64,000 nt of DNA from Warburgia ugandensis. Lineage: Eukaryota > Streptophyta > Magnoliopsida > Canellales > Canellaceae. Shown piece after piece: positions 45,493 to 59,120 of the stretch. The stretch is from assembly GCA_035236585.1 (NCBI GenBank), contig CP141126.1, positions 14,583,001 to 14,647,000 on the forward strand, read 5' to 3'. How positions within the stretch are numbered: the stretch's first letter is position 1; every line of letters begins with the position of its first letter. The notes below the pieces were generated by a model that worked only from the letters and a program-made list of their open reading frames with translations, made no database searches and was not told the origin of the DNA. The translations under genes and the position numbers were made by a program.

Positions 45493-46709
45493 TGAAATTA
45501 CCTCTCCCTTATATATATACTTCTATAAGTATAAAAGGATGAATTCAATGTCATTTATGTGATTGTTGTGAATTCTTGCAGTTCCATACAGTAAATCAGT
45601 AGTTTGTGGTTCTATTAGAATTCTAGTTATTTGTGTTTGCTTAAAAAAGGAGCTTCTATTTGGCTATTTGTGATTATTTAATATTTGGTGCTTCTTAGCT
45701 TAAAAAAAAAGATAAAAAAGGCCCAACCTTCTGAGTCTGCTTCCCGCCCTGGTGACCTTGTAGCAAACTACGTCAATGACATTGCACTTTTAATGCTCAA
45801 GAAGAAGAAACAGATTTTATGATAAATAAATACTTACTGATAATGACAGTTCCCTTGATGAATCAGAATTAAGAGCCTGACCGGGGGTACTTTCCCATTC
45901 AATGAGTGAAGTGAAGAGAATCACCAACCCACCGTCTCCGTTTAATCAAAGGGAGAATTGTAGCCTCACAGTCGAATTCCAACTGCTAAGAGCCCATCGG
46001 TTTATGGCGAGTTACCTCGAATAAGAGACTTCTCTAAACACAAAATATTGAGAGATGCAAGTGACATTTGGACCATTTCTGTTTGCCGCGACTCCATGAA
46101 GATCAAGTTTTCGCTCGGCTATTTTAGATGTTGTCTAAGTTTGAATTCCCAAACTACTAATGGAATCCACTTCGATAACCCAGGATTTTTACAGCTGCTT
46201 CAATACTTCACAGATAGGGCAATATGCGCATACTGGCAGATGGTTGCCATGGGGCCATACCCAGCAGCTCTGCTCTTGGGCAACGGCGGCCCTTCATCGG
46301 CCACCACCCAATACAATCGGGATTATATGATGGTGCTTGGAGAGCATCAACTGTTTCGGCCGATACAACATACTAGCAACTGTTCCTGCTTTACATGACA
46401 ACCTGGTGGTTGATAAGATGACAATATGAAGCATCCTGTGAGCAGTTAGTGGGGACTCAGACAAGAAAAGCTAGAAATCAAACCATGTCACAATACACAA
46501 AAGTCACAAGTACAAAAAGGAGTTATTGGAAGGCAAAAATAGTTAGTGTGGGATAATATGAAAGGAAAAAACAGCTAACACGAAGGTTAAAAATTAAGCC
46601 AGAACCAGAAGCAAACAAACATTCACAATGATTTCCCAAACTAGTGTCAAGGACCCAAATAGAAGTACATTGTCATTTAAAGTGTCAAGCTGGCAGAGGA
46701 ACCACCTGC
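45493..46709. other. Intergenic and ROPGAP 3' flank
   Basis: A 116-residue frame (46048-46398, +) and an exon-like minus-strand piece ending ATCA|GTAAGTA near 45840 were looked at and not accepted. The right end should be the ROPGAP 3' UTR. Confidence 0.4.
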
Positions 46710-49700
46710 TCATCGCCAAGCTTCTACCCGCTCGACCCTGGAATTTATACGGCTAACAATGCTGGTTCCTCTTGATTTCTCGGTGGGCACTGTTACCCCT
46801 GCATAGGACTGCCCACCAACCTTACTTAGTCCTTTCCTGAGATTTGAATTACTAGATTGGCCCACCCTGTTCCCAAGGTTGTTTGTCTGAACATCTGCCT
46901 TGGGAGCATTCACATTAGTATCTGTTCTGTTCGTCTTTGTTGGCATGCCATCGTGTACTGGAGCCTCACAGTGGCAATTATTGCTTGACGTCCTGTCTCC
47001 CTTCGTGGTAGCCTTCTTACAAGAAGTTTGAAGACAGTTATCCACACCATCGGTTACAGTTTCCTCTTCAGTAAGGTGAGTAAGACCGTCTAAAGTCGCG
47101 TCATTGGCAACATAATCATGCTCTTCCTTTTCCTCCCTGCAGGCATCCAGACATGGTTGAGATGGGCTATGATGGCCATTCTCATCAGAAGGGTCTGAAT
47201 GAGAAACAGAAGCAGCTGCCAGAGCAGACTCATTTCTTTCCTTGAGCGTCTTCACAATCAGTGTCTTGAGGAAATTCATCACTTGTACTGCATACATCAA
47301 TGCAGTCAAAGGATCTGCCATCTGTAATTTAAGTAAGTAACTGTCTCTGTACACTTAACGTGTTCTTCTAGAAATAAATGTCAGCATATTGACGAAAAAC
47401 AGAGATACGCAAGACAAAAATAGACATGGCAGATATTAGCATGTTACACTATCAAAGGGAAGAAAGCATTATGATTGTTATAGCTTTTGTAAGATAAGTG
47501 AAATGGGACAATAATCAGTCACCTGAGTCATGTTAGGTGCAAACACCATTGCAACATTGTGAGCATTCATCTTGTTTTGTTGTTCCTCTTGAACAACATC
47601 AGCCATTAGGTTGATTGCCCAATCCATTAGAGCAGCTTCTGTTGGTGGCAAAAGCCTGACAAGCTGAGCACACTCATCTTCTGACTGGCACTGCATTACC
47701 TGCTCAGGTGCGAGAGAATCCAAGACCCCACTCGGAAGTTCCCTAAACCAAGCCTACAGGCATCAAAATTTAGAATAAGTCCAGAGCCTACGTGAGTGGT
47801 GATTATTTGATATGAAAATGACATACAGTGGAAGCAGGGAAAGAAAAAAGAAAAGAAGCTCAGCTAATACATTAGTGCATGTTTTATGGGAGAAGCAAGC
47901 CCCTCAAGATAATAGCAACATTGTTCTTTAGATAAATTTTCTTCTTCAATTTAACAGGAATAGAGTGAAAGGTTTGAGCAAGAGAAGACGAGAGAAGGGA
48001 ATGTGGCATCATCCTCAAAAAAGCACCATATAATAACAAAGTTCAAATAAAAAAAGATAAAGCATGCAAAAGCTTGCAAGGAAAGAGAACATCTTTGCCT
48101 TCCCTAGCCAAGGTGTCTACCCACACCTCCAAAGGGTAAGAATAAAAGAAACGAAGAGATACTAAATCTCAATTGCGGGAGAAATTATAAGAGTCTATTA
48201 AGTTCCCATTGCTTAACGCTTTCCTTATGTAGACTCATCTTCAACCAAGAGATAGCCAATAGGATAACTTAAACACCTGCAGCCCTTCAAGAACAGTAAG
48301 AGCTTTCTCAAAATTACAGCCGACCATTCAAGCATGACAGGAAAACTTTCGCAATATTACCTTTCTCATCTCAAACCACACATACAACTCAACAGGTGCT
48401 ATTTGACTTTGGAAATGGCATCCAAATTTAGCTTCCACCGAGTTGGGCACAAAGGATCTAGCTACAAATTTATTCTTCCCAGTGAAGTTCTGAGCTATGT
48501 CCTTCCATTTCTACATGATATTTGACACTAAGAAATCCAGTAATCTTCTCCAGTGAGGACCCAATCGATTATAACGAATTTGATTCTAGAAGCCACCAAC
48601 TTAGCCGACCAGCTTTATTTTAAAGAAAATATGATAGGGGAGTGTGTCTGAGATCATAATATCAGATCATCCAAATCTAGCAAGCTTATCAGCAGATTTG
48701 TCAGCCAACATCCCACATGCTGGAACATGACTGCAAGACCTACCATACTTTCCTCCATCTCCTTAAGGCATCAAAACTTCTGACAAACTGGTTAATGGGA
48801 TGTTGTCTAATGGATAATGTTGACTGAAACCCCTTCTGCTGTGATAGGTTGCATATGAGAATGAGATCAGAGCTTGATTCCAGCATTTGTATTGTGGATC
48901 TAGCAAGCCTGTAACCAGCCTTGTTGCCTACTGCCTAACATGCTGGATCACAACAGGAAAACCTCCAACCCTTTCCTTTATAATAGAGTAATGAGGCCAA
49001 AGTTCCAAGAAACTGGTACACAATTTCATTCAATGGACTTGCTTGAATCCCCTTCCACATTAGAAGGCAGTACATATAAATGAATCAGAGCGTGACCCCA
49101 ACCTTTAGTGCTAAAGCCTAAATGACGAGAGTTACCTCAAATCCTTAAATCAAGCTGTTTTCCTCCACCTGCACTATTCATGTCACCCTTGAGTCAATGT
49201 ATGAAATTAGTAACAAAAGCAACTTGCTACAGGTAATACATTCAGAGATGCTTCTTCTGCAACCACCTACTAATACATGAATCCTCACATCCATAGTCCC
49301 TTCTCTCTGGAAATGATAAACATGGATGTTATATTAGCTCACTAATGAAACAAGCATTTGAGCAGATATCTTCAGAAGCACCATCTATCTTAACAAGGTC
49401 CCAACTGATGACAGAATGAGGAGCCATCTGAAAACCATGGCTCCATCCAGCTCCAAACTAAAGAACACCACTTATGATCTCCTACCCAAAACTCCTTTCC
49501 AAAGGCTAGTAATCTCAATATTAAGAAGTTTTGGTCTCCAAACATTTGAATAGAAAGCTTAGAATAAAACCAAAAGCTGTTCCATGTTATCCTCTCATTC
49601 TCACTTCATCCCTGACTAAGTGAATATGGTTAACAGGCTCTATGCTTTGATCTATCATAGAAATGGGTCATATATCTTACCCCTCAAGGCGTGCTGCCTG

Positions 49701-52700
49701 GAAAATTGTTCTCAACTAATTTCTTCCCACGAAATGATGTTCTGAGCTTTTGGTCCACAGCTATTGCCAAACACCTGCAACACTTCTCCTTAGTCTCTCC
49801 TCTTCAATGATGTCAATGGAATTGATATTCGGCAAAATTACACCAATGATGATGTTCTAGCACATTGACTTTCTCCACTTTTTAATTTTGACTTAATGTT
49901 TCACCTACCTCAAGAATAAATAACGATAAAAATTGGATTTTTCCAATTTTTCAACCTTTCTTGAGCTATGGGCTTCCAAACATTAGCCATCAAACTCACA
50001 AGGTCTAAAAGCTGAGCTATTTTCCACCAGATCAAGAAGCAGATTGCACAGACCAAAATTTGGCTTTAGAAACAGATTACGAACTAAGCCCTAGCAAGTC
50101 ATACATCACTCCAAAGTCACAAGTATCAGTGACACATAATTAGAATAGGATATTTATCAGACCAAGTAAAATTAACATCATGGGGAGGTCGACTATCTCA
50201 TTGATAAGAATAGAGTCATGGAGCTTCATATTTGGGAGCACTCACCAACTATTTTCTCATGCTTGATTGAACTATGTTAACCAGACAGAAAACAATATCT
50301 TCATCATCCAACTTTAAAAGAAGAGTAACAAAACGTCCTTGTACTTGGGATCTCAACTGTCTCTGTTAAACACCATGCAAAGTACATTCCCAATAGGCGG
50401 GAGAAACCAAAGATAGAGAGCTCAGAAAATAAAATAAGATAAGCAAACTTAGATACAACCTTTATTACAGCAATAGAATACCAACAGCTAGGTTCTCAAA
50501 GATGTCAATGAGGCATGTTTCCTCTTCTTTATGAAGTTAATGATTCATATTGTGATAATTCTCCACGTGACAAGGTTTAAAGCAGTGACCCAGATATATT
50601 GGAAAATGGTGTGAAGGTTTCATTGCACTATAATCAAACCTTGTTCATACCATTGTGCTTTTCTTCAGAAACAAGCGGAATGATGCCATCATGGTTTTTC
50701 AAGTATATAAATAAGAAGTATTTAATACAGGGAGAACCAAATGGTCATGGTGGGAAGGCCTACTATAAAGCACCAACAGTGATGCTCTCTTTTTTCTTTC
50801 TTTCTTTCTTTTTTCCAGGTTATTTTCATCTTTTACTCTTGATGGATCTGAAAAACTAGTTCCTCTCAGGACTAATTTCTACATATATGTTCATTTAAGC
50901 TATTTCCTGTGCATTTTCCCATAAACTTTCCACTGAATATCAACACATCTTGATATCTCCCATAAATCATGCCAACTCGGAATATGGTTAACAAACCTAA
51001 AATAGACTACTTACTATTTCTCCACCATAGTTAATAGAACACACAATTATTTCCTACAAGGGAAACATTTTGATTGTTCTTAATATTCACTTACGTAACA
51101 TTGATGATTCAATTGAGAGTCTTTGGTTTCTTGAGGATAAGGGTTATGAAGCATTTATTTTTTATCCTTTGGAAAGAGAGAGACGTAAGAAAGGATGAAT
51201 GGCTCAAACCAACAGCACTTCACAATTCCAACTCAGAAGTGGTCAGTTATCTCCTTTGACATGGCTAATGCTTATTACTAATCTTCTCTTCTTGTTTTGA
51301 ATTAGTTATTATATACCTCTTACCAAAATGCAAGGTAAAGTTGTGTACTATAAACCCTTTGTGGTCTGCCCCTTCCCCAGACCCACATATGCGGGAGTTT
51401 CATACACCGGGTTGCCCTTATTATACCACTTGCACAGTTTGCCCTGGGAGCCCATACATTGATGTACCTCTCTATAAAGGGCAGCCCTGGTGCACGAAGC
51501 TCCCGCCTATGCACGGTCCGGGGAAGGGGCGGACCACAAGGCCCTAAAGTACACAGCCTTACCTTGCATTTTGCAAGAGGCTGTTTCCACGCCTTGAACC
51601 CGTGACCTCAAGGTCACATGACGTACCTCTATCTTCCTAATAATTCCTAAATTAAACACAGATGCACATGCCAGTGCTACTAATTAAACCATAAAGATTT
51701 TAGTAGACATAGAAGCACGCAGGGTGCTGTAGCTGGCAAAATCTTCCATGAGTACATGGATAATGGTGTGGGCCAAATGACTTGCCTTGATTTGAAAAAA
51801 AAAGAAAAAAAATGACACTACCAGAACAACTTCAATTGTTAGGGAGGAAAACCAGCATATGCTGCTCATCAGATTTCTATTTATATTGGATAATGCAATT
51901 TATAAATAAGAACGCCTCCTGGAATGGACATCACAAATACTGAATGAGAAGGAACTATTATCTTAAATATGAATTCTAGCTCCTACATGCATATGACACC
52001 CAACTTTACATTGCCAATGGTTTAAAATAAAGGTCAGATCAACAATCTTAATCATTAACTAGATGGTTTTATCTTAAACACAAATCCTAGCTCCTACATG
52101 CATATGATCCCCAACTTTAAATTGCCAATAGCTTAAAATAAAAGTCAGATCAACAATCTTAATCACTGACTAGATGGTTCAAGTAGGAGCAAGGTTCTTC
52201 CATGATATGGTTGCACAACCACTATTTGCCTATCACCCATTCCCCTTACATAATAATCCATAAAATGAGTGATAGACAGAGTATTAGCACAAAGATAAAC
52301 CCATTAAACTAAATACATAGCTAACGAAATATCAAAGGTAAAGAAAAATGCGCATATTTATCTAAAACATCTCAGAAGTATTTTCAACAAACAAATTGTA
52401 AACCATGTGGAGGTATGGACACTAGCTAGGCCTTCAATACTTTCAAAATATTAAACATTTGTTTCTATCTTTTGCATCATTTCAGTGTTGAAGTCCTTGC
52501 CTGACACTACAACATTCTCAGCGTCTATGTCATATAGTTTGCTAGCTCATCCTTGTTCCCTTGACATGGACCCAGTGGCCTGAAGCTGCTATTTATTCCA
52601 ACACTTCCCCATAATCCCCCAATTTCTAACAATCAGGTCATTATACCATTTCTGCTGTGAGAGCCTCTTTCACTCCCTCTTCCAATCAAATCAGATAATG

Positions 52701-55700
52701 AGGGTGGCTCATCAAAAAGAGACCTCAAAAGACAAGTTGAAGACCTCCCCCATGAGGGTCATATTAGTATATCTCTAACCTCAATGGAACAAATAAGAGT
52801 GTCCCTTTCTTATTGCATTCTCCCAACAGTTGGGCCTGATGATCACAAAGAAAAACAAAAGGCAACACTACAAAGCATTACATCTAACACTCAACACTCC
52901 ATCATGAGCAGCAGCATTGCACCAATAGACCAAGATTGCTGATTCTACTTCCGTTAAATTATTTATAGCAGATATAACCTAGAGACACTAAATTGGATTT
53001 AATGAGAAGTTTATTCTGTCTGAAAGGATGCTTAATGAACTTTTGAACAAAGCATAACAAGATACATGTCTGCAGGTAGTCCACTAGTCCTAATTGAATG
53101 TGGCTGGATCATTTGGTTCCGCGAGAAAATATGAAAGAAATCAATCGCCAAAGAATTCAGGTCACTGAGAGCAGATTGTATGGCAATATGTAAGCCACAT
53201 GTACAAAAGCATATGATTAAGGTTGAAAAATATACAACTAAAACTTAGAAATATAACTTCTAGCATTGTGGATATCACTTCTAGTTCAACAAGATGCCAG
53301 TAGCTAAGAGAAGTTGTAGATGAAGCATTGATTGCTATGAGAAGCCTAAAGAAAAAAGGATATGACAAAGAGTACCTTTATCAAGCCTGCCAAACAATGA
53401 ACATCAATGCCATCTGGTACTATGCCCCTGTTTAGCTGGTCTCTTACATATTCCTCTTGGCTATTCTCAGCATTAATTCTGAATATGCCTTCAGCCTGCA
53501 TTTTGAATTCGAATGGTGAGAGTAATACATATACACAGTACATTATAATGCAGACCATACCCACAACTAAAACAAATCTTAACATACTTGGAGACCTCCT
53601 TGAGCATATAATCTCCTCTGCATAAGCAGGATTATTGTCGGTACACTATTTCCTCTAGAATCAAAAGAACACTGCATGGATTCTGTTGAAACTCCAAAAA
53701 CACTAGCACTGTGAAAAAAGTGATAATTTATCAGAAGCCTTCTAAAATAGAGATAAATAACCTTAATATGGCAAACCAGGTAAAGTAATAACACAAGGGA
53801 AATGATATGATGCAGCCATATAATAAAGTCGCTGAGAAAACGGGAGGTTGTGGATGGATAGTGAGTGCCTATTATGTTCTACAGATCTACTCTAACTTGG
53901 AACACACGGATGCATCTTGGAACAAGACAGGTACATGGACATGACAACCCTTAAAAACTAGTTCGCTAAGTCATTCTACAAATGTTTTATAATGTTAAAA
54001 CCTATGTTAGATGATAATAAGCAACATATGATACTAAACACCATAGCAACTTATCTTCAAATCAAATTTTAAATATCTAATACAACACCAAAACTGAGAA
54101 AGGTAAACAAGATTATCAATGATGCAGCTTCCACATAAGCATGGCTAACATGCACATAGAACTCTTAACTTGGATATCTCTCAAGTGAAGTAGCTTTCTT
54201 ACATAAAATCCACAGAGCATTTAAAAACCACATCAGTGCCATGTTGAAAAAATCAGCAATTTTTCCTTGATTATGAAAAGAATTTCATACTTATTTCAGC
54301 TTTTTAGATATGTTTATTGTTCAGATCCAACAACAAGGCGAGAAGAGGAAAGCAGAATGCATGACGAACCAAACCGATGCATATCCTTGGATTATGCCCA
54401 ATGAAGTCAAGGAAGAGAACCTCCCTTATGCAATTGAGAAAAAGCGTTTGATATAGGCTTATCAAGATCCAGGTACCCACCATCTCTCATACTGGGAACT
54501 TGAATTTTGTTTATCGCAAGGTTTATTGTAACTCATGTCATCAAACAGTTTAACAGCAATCACCTTTGGGGCTTTATTTTGGAACAATCAAGTCCAAAAA
54601 TTACTATCCAGATCAATCACATTCCAGAGATGTCAACACAACCAATTTTAGTTTTCTTCCATTCAAAGATAAGGAACACAGTTAGAAACTTAGCGAATAT
54701 ATGTTTATTTTTTCAATGGATGAATATTATATATGTAAAGGGCAGCCCCCGTGCATGAAGCTCCCGCATATGCAGGGTCTAGAGAAGGGGTGAACCACAA
54801 GGGTCAATAGTATGCACCAAGATCAGTGATCTCCACAATGCAAAATGCTTTCTTAACCTTTTAATCATTCTCTATAACAAATCTGGTCAATCACCAGTCA
54901 CTCAATTTGGGAAGATGAAAATAAGAAAGCAATTTTCAGGATTCATAAGCATCTGAATGGAAAGAAGGTACCCCGGGAACTGGAAGTAAAACCAATAACG
55001 GAATTATAAACTCTTTTGTTAGTTGTTTATGGCATTGCATAAGAATTTCCGAGAAGCATTGGAACTTCAATTTCAGCTCACAGGAAGTTGAAAATTTATT
55101 TGAATGCTTCAAATCATACCACCGACATCCACAACAATGCAGCCAAAACCATATGAAAGTGTTCTATTGGCAAAAGGACAACCAAGTCAAGGATAACACT
55201 AAAAGGAGTTAAATGGTCAATACCAACTCATCTTACCACTTGAATGGTTCTTCATGTGTCTTTAAAAATAACGTCAATGAGTGGCTCAAACCAAGAGGGT
55301 GAAAAAACCCAAAAGGAGGATGCAGACTGACGATACAGAAGAGACCACACCTGCTGTTGACTTTAGGAAATTGCCAAATGATTGAACAAAAGGTAGTCAA
55401 GGACAGCATAGTTCTTGAAAGAGAATATGTATAACTCCAAAGAACTTGAGCACAAGGGCAACCAAAAGGATGAATCTCCACTCCACAGAGATTCAATGTG
55501 TTCGTGAAAATGATAATCTATTCTTGCAAGTCAATGTAGCCAGCCATACAAAGGCTGCGGGCCTTACACACTATCATGCAAGAAGTAAGCATTAACAAGG
55601 TTCTTCGGACTCTTCAGTAATATCCTTCAACTGTAAAGGATTGCAGTATAAATATCGAATGGATTGCTGGTACCTCCTTTTGAGTTGCAGTGTAGGCAGT

Positions 55701-57421
55701 TGGCATGTCACTATTCACTAGTCTGCATGGTAAAGACAATAACTGGTAAAAGGTTCAATACCAGCTTACGCATCCAGCAGAAATTACACCAGTTTAAATC
55801 TTCATCTCAAGTCAAAAGCGCTCTTAGATTCTACAAAAGTAGATCACCTAAACTCAGGTGTCTTTTCGGCTTTCACATACTAGGATGTGCTTCCTGAACA
55901 CTCAACACTACATACTACTTCCTGGTGCATTAATCAATAGCCCTTCATGTATTCTTTTTGCCAGTAACTGTAGCTGAAAATAAATTTTGTCTTTGGCATT
56001 CGTAGGCCTCCAAGCATCTGAACAGCTTCTGAAAGGTGTTTTAATAAAATAAATAAATAAATAGTATCTTGCTTTTTCAGAAGGCAGACCAAGTATCAAC
56101 ATGGAAAATGGAAGCCATATTTCTCAAAAGATCCCAACCATGAAAAGCCTGCACTTCATGCTCTAAATAACCAAAAATAAAAAACACAGCCCCCTAGCTG
56201 GAATGGCTTTAGACAAGTCTACACCTAGAAACCTAATTTAGCTCTGATTTCAATCGCACGGTGACAATGTCAAAGAAAACCCCAGAAAACTTCTACCAAA
56301 TCCAAGACAAGTCCAACCAACAGCAGGAAAGAAAGGAAACTAGCAAGCAACCACACAATTTCCACAAGAACAAAATTCCTAGTACACTGGAGAATGCACT
56401 ACATTATCTTGAAATAAACTATAGACAAACCTCAAATAAATCCGGGTAAAGGTTCGGTTGAAGGAAACTCAGACAAATAAAAGAAAACCGGTTATATCAG
56501 AAACTTCGGTTCCATAATAAATTGGAAGCTCCTCTACCACAAAACAGACGACATCTTCAGAAACTTCAGATGGACCCAAAAAAGAATAACTTCCATTTGG
56601 AGAAGGATATAGAAAAAGAAATATCCATCCCAAGAACTCCCAAAATTATAATTCCATCAGCTCAAACATAACCCATAACATATATTAAACCAATTACACA
56701 GGAACACCCAATCTTATCCAATAGAAACTCCTTCCAGATTTTCAAAAGTCAAGATCCCAAAACTTCAATAAAATCCGAGAAAAGAATATATCAACTTTAA
56801 AAGGAAAGAAAGAAAACAAAAGGAAGTCATGTCATTAAAACCTACCAATTTCGACACCCATTTCTCATTAAACAACTCAGATAACCTAAACAAAAGGAAG
56901 CCATCTCATAAAAACCTACCAATTCCGAGACCCATTTCTCATTCAACAAATCAGATAACCTAAAAGTCCCCAAAAATATCAACTGACCTAGCGCTGGGAG
57001 CCCTTCTGGGAACTTCAGGTTCGAATTCAACGGGCAAACCAAGGAACCCATTAAACCGATCAAACGTGACATGTGCAACATGTTCCACGTTGGTTGGCCA
57101 GCTGATCTCCATTGAACAAAGCTCTTCTCTTCCAGTCCTGCAAGCCACAAGGGACTTTCTGCAAACAGTCACAAGAAGGGCTAGAAGAGACAACTGATCT
57201 TCTTCTTTCTTCTTCCTTTCCTCCTCTTCTTCTTCCTCTTCAAATTCTTCTTCTTCGTCTTCTTCTTTGCTGGAATTATCTTCTTCTTCTTGGTCTTCTA
57301 CAGAACGGTTAATATGGGTCTGAGACTGGGTGGGGTGTGGACCATCGCCGGAAACGCAGGACAAGGAGCTGCTTGGAGAAGAAGGGAAATGGGATGGGGA
57401 ATGAAGAACTTCTGCCGTCAT
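46710..57421 (-). CDS. ROPGAP: ROP GTPase-activating protein with CRIB and RhoGAP domains
   Basis: On the minus strand, exons 57421-56988, 53708-53588, 53495-53376, 47753-47523 and 47321-46710 join in frame with GT-AG borders to 505 residues. The N-terminus has a Ser/Pro stretch and an acidic run at about 42-75. The CRIB motif is at about 106-120 (ISWPTNVEHVAHVTF). RhoGAP spans about 160-330, with the catalytic arginine finger at about 191 (AEGIFRIN), then LAGLIKAWFRELPSGVL and HNVAMVFAPNMTQ. The last 170 residues are polar and unlike other domains. The family raises GTP hydrolysis by plant ROP/RAC GTPases at the plasma membrane; the plant-specific CRIB helps bind the ROP. Introns 1 (3279 bp) and 3 (5622 bp) are long. 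The leader is CT-rich. Length is a little above the Arabidopsis members as I recall them. No damage seen. Confidence 0.96.
51321..51423 (+). mobile_element. Au-type SINE, 3' half only
   Basis: From CAAAATGCAAGGTAAAGTTGTG to CCGGGTTGCCCTTA; the head with both promoter boxes is missing. It lies in ROPGAP intron 3. Confidence 0.85.
51475..51628 (-). mobile_element. Au-type SINE, young-looking, 5'-truncated
   Basis: Reads almost like the family consensus (AAAGGGCAGCCCTGGTGCAC ... CCCGTGACCTCAAGGTCACA). GTACCTCTAT before (about 51463) and after (about 51625) is a target duplication. The head ends just before the box-A-like block. It is in the sense orientation of ROPGAP. Confidence 0.88.
51959..52180 (+). 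repeat. Tandem duplication, 111-bp unit
   Basis: TAGCTCCTACATGCATATGA begins at 51977 and 52088; the following text through AGATCAACAATCTTAATCA and ACTAGATGGTT repeats with a few changes. ROPGAP intron 3. Confidence 0.9.
54736..54819 (-). mobile_element. Au-type SINE, 3' half only
   Basis: AAAGGGCAGCCCCCGTGCAT through AATAGTATGCACC on this strand; the head is absent. ROPGAP intron 1. Confidence 0.85.
56825..56972 (-). repeat. Tandem duplication, about 74-bp unit, next to ROPGAP exon 1
   Basis: AAAACCTACCAATT starts near 56837 and 56911; each is followed by CCCATTTCTCATT and CAGATAACCTAAA. It ends some 20 bases from the donor of coding exon 1 and lies wholly in the intron. Confidence 0.85.
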
Positions 57422-57746
57422 GGTGGGCAATTCAAAGGCTAATAACAGGATTGAAAAGATCAACACTATCTTTTCTATTTTTTTTTTGTGGGTGAAATTG
57501 ACAGATAAAAATGGCGTTGTATTTCCGAAGATAAGAGAGACGCAGAAGGGATTGGCAAATGAGGGTTTGAATATTTGGTTGGAGTTGGATTGAAGGAAGG
57601 TTTGGGGTGGTGGGACGTGAGAATCATGAAGCGCTTTCTTTTTTGTCTTTGGAGATTTGAAGAAGCAAAGGGAGGCTAGAGAGAGAAAAAGAGACGGGTT
57701 TGGAGGGATTTTTTTATGCTCGTCTATGTATTCGTGGATGCATCGT

Positions 57747-57773
57747 AGAGAGAGAGAGAGAGAGAGAGAGAGA
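57747..57773. repeat. (GA)n / (CT)n microsatellite in the ROPGAP leader
   Basis: 27 bases of perfect AG repeat, read as CT on the gene strand, 326 bp upstream of the ROPGAP ATG. CT-rich leaders near plant start sites are common and can bind GAGA-type factors. Confidence 0.9.
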
Positions 57774-57899
57774 TGTAGACGGCGGTATGAAATGGGCTCG
57801 TCCACCTGAGATTTCTTGACCCTTTTATTTTCCCTGGATTTACGAGGTCTTACCTTGACAGTCACTCGGATTAGCCGAAACACGCTCTCTCATGTCTGT

Positions 57900-58128
57900 T
57901 TTCCAATGGCGTGTGGGCCCGACTGGTTGCTCATCACAGCCGTTGCTTTTATGAGCTACAATTTAGATCGGTCGTAACTTAAGATCATCTTTGTTAGAGG
58001 ATCTGAACCCTCTGATTAGTTAAGATTAACTAGCTTTGTCTAAGACTTCTTCAAAGGTCCCATTTTAAGTGTGTAATAATGAGGCTTAGGATTATGCAAT
58101 AGAGAAGATTTTTGGTGCATGTCAAGCA
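57900..58128. other. ROPGAP upstream flank
   Basis: Presumed promoter side of ROPGAP. No further gene starts here in the opposite direction that I can see. Confidence 0.4.
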
Positions 58129-58287
58129 AGGGGAGCCTTAGTACAGTAGACTTGTGGTCCTGTGACCCTAAAATCACGGCTTCAAAGTGTAGAATACAAA
58201 ATAAGGCTTCTTATTATTAAGCCTAGTAATCCACTCTTTCTCTTAGATCCACGTATGTAGGAACTTCGGACACCGAAACTGGCCCTA
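58129..58287 (+). mobile_element. Au-type SINE, diverged
   Basis: Head AAGGGGAGCCTTAGTACAGT, box-B-like CACGGCTTCAAAG, tail GTAGGAACTTCGGACACC. Old copy with small deletions. Confidence 0.8.
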
Positions 58288-59005
58288 TTAAACCGACGTG
58301 TCATCAGCTTTTATAGACCCTTAGGGGAGGCTCCCTCTAGAATTTTCTTGGACTAATCCAAAGTAACCTGATTTGTTTTTTGGGTTCGAGTTCCACGTGA
58401 CAGCAAACATCTCTGTCAAATGCTGGTAACAGTTGGGTTGGTGGCTTGTAAATTGGTGAAGGAATTACGCACAGCCATTACACGAAAATCGCTTTTACAC
58501 CGTAGCCCCTAATCTTCTAATGGCAAAATCACGGAAGCATGTAACAAGGCAGCATTACATGCAATACCACACAGCCCCTATTCCTGCTAGTCAACACCAT
58601 AGTTTGATGCATCCAACGCGGCAGCATCTCCGTAACCTTGTGACAGACAGAATTGACCAAATTCGTTAAGAAAGAGCCAGGCTTATTGATTGATGACTAG
58701 GCTTTGTTCGGCCTCAACATGAACAAACTTCCAGTCCTGTTGTTGACGCGGACGAATTGTTAATTTCTTTGGATGGAGTAGTTTGCTGTTCCTGCTTGTA
58801 TTTCGTAAGCAAATGATCAGAAGAAGACGAACTGGGAAGCAAACACACCAGCAGAGTATCAAGAGAAGCAAGCAATCTATCATTTAGGGGCATTTGGGGC
58901 TAAATGCTGCATCAAACGAATGAGGTTGGATGCAATTAAATGGCGAAATTATAAGGCCTACGTAAAAATCCATATGCAGTGCACTGTTAGTGGACAAACA
59001 CAAAA
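58288..59005. other. Intergenic, nothing recognised
   Basis: No exon, RNA gene or named repeat supported. Short frames on both strands lack any domain. Confidence 0.4.
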
Positions 59006-59120
59006 GAAAAGGGCAGGAAGCTCCTGCATATGTAAAGTCTGGAAAAGAGAAGGATCACAAGAGTCAATAATACGCAACCTTACCTTGTATTTTGTAAGAG
59101 ACTGTTTTCACACCTTGTTC
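59006..59120 (-). mobile_element. Au-type SINE, truncated
   Basis: Tail and middle kept (AAAAGGGCAGGAAGCTCCTG, AACCTTACCTTGTATTTTG); the sequence breaks off at CACACCTTG before the box-B-like block. Confidence 0.8.

Noticed and set aside
45838..45925. Minus-strand exon-like piece ending ATCA|GTAAGTA
   Set aside because: The frame closes quickly upstream (stop codon before any acceptor) and no partner exon was found.
46048..46398. 116-codon frame between the FAF-like and ROPGAP genes
   Set aside because: No known motif, odd composition, and it lies beside the 3' end of ROPGAP; treated as chance.
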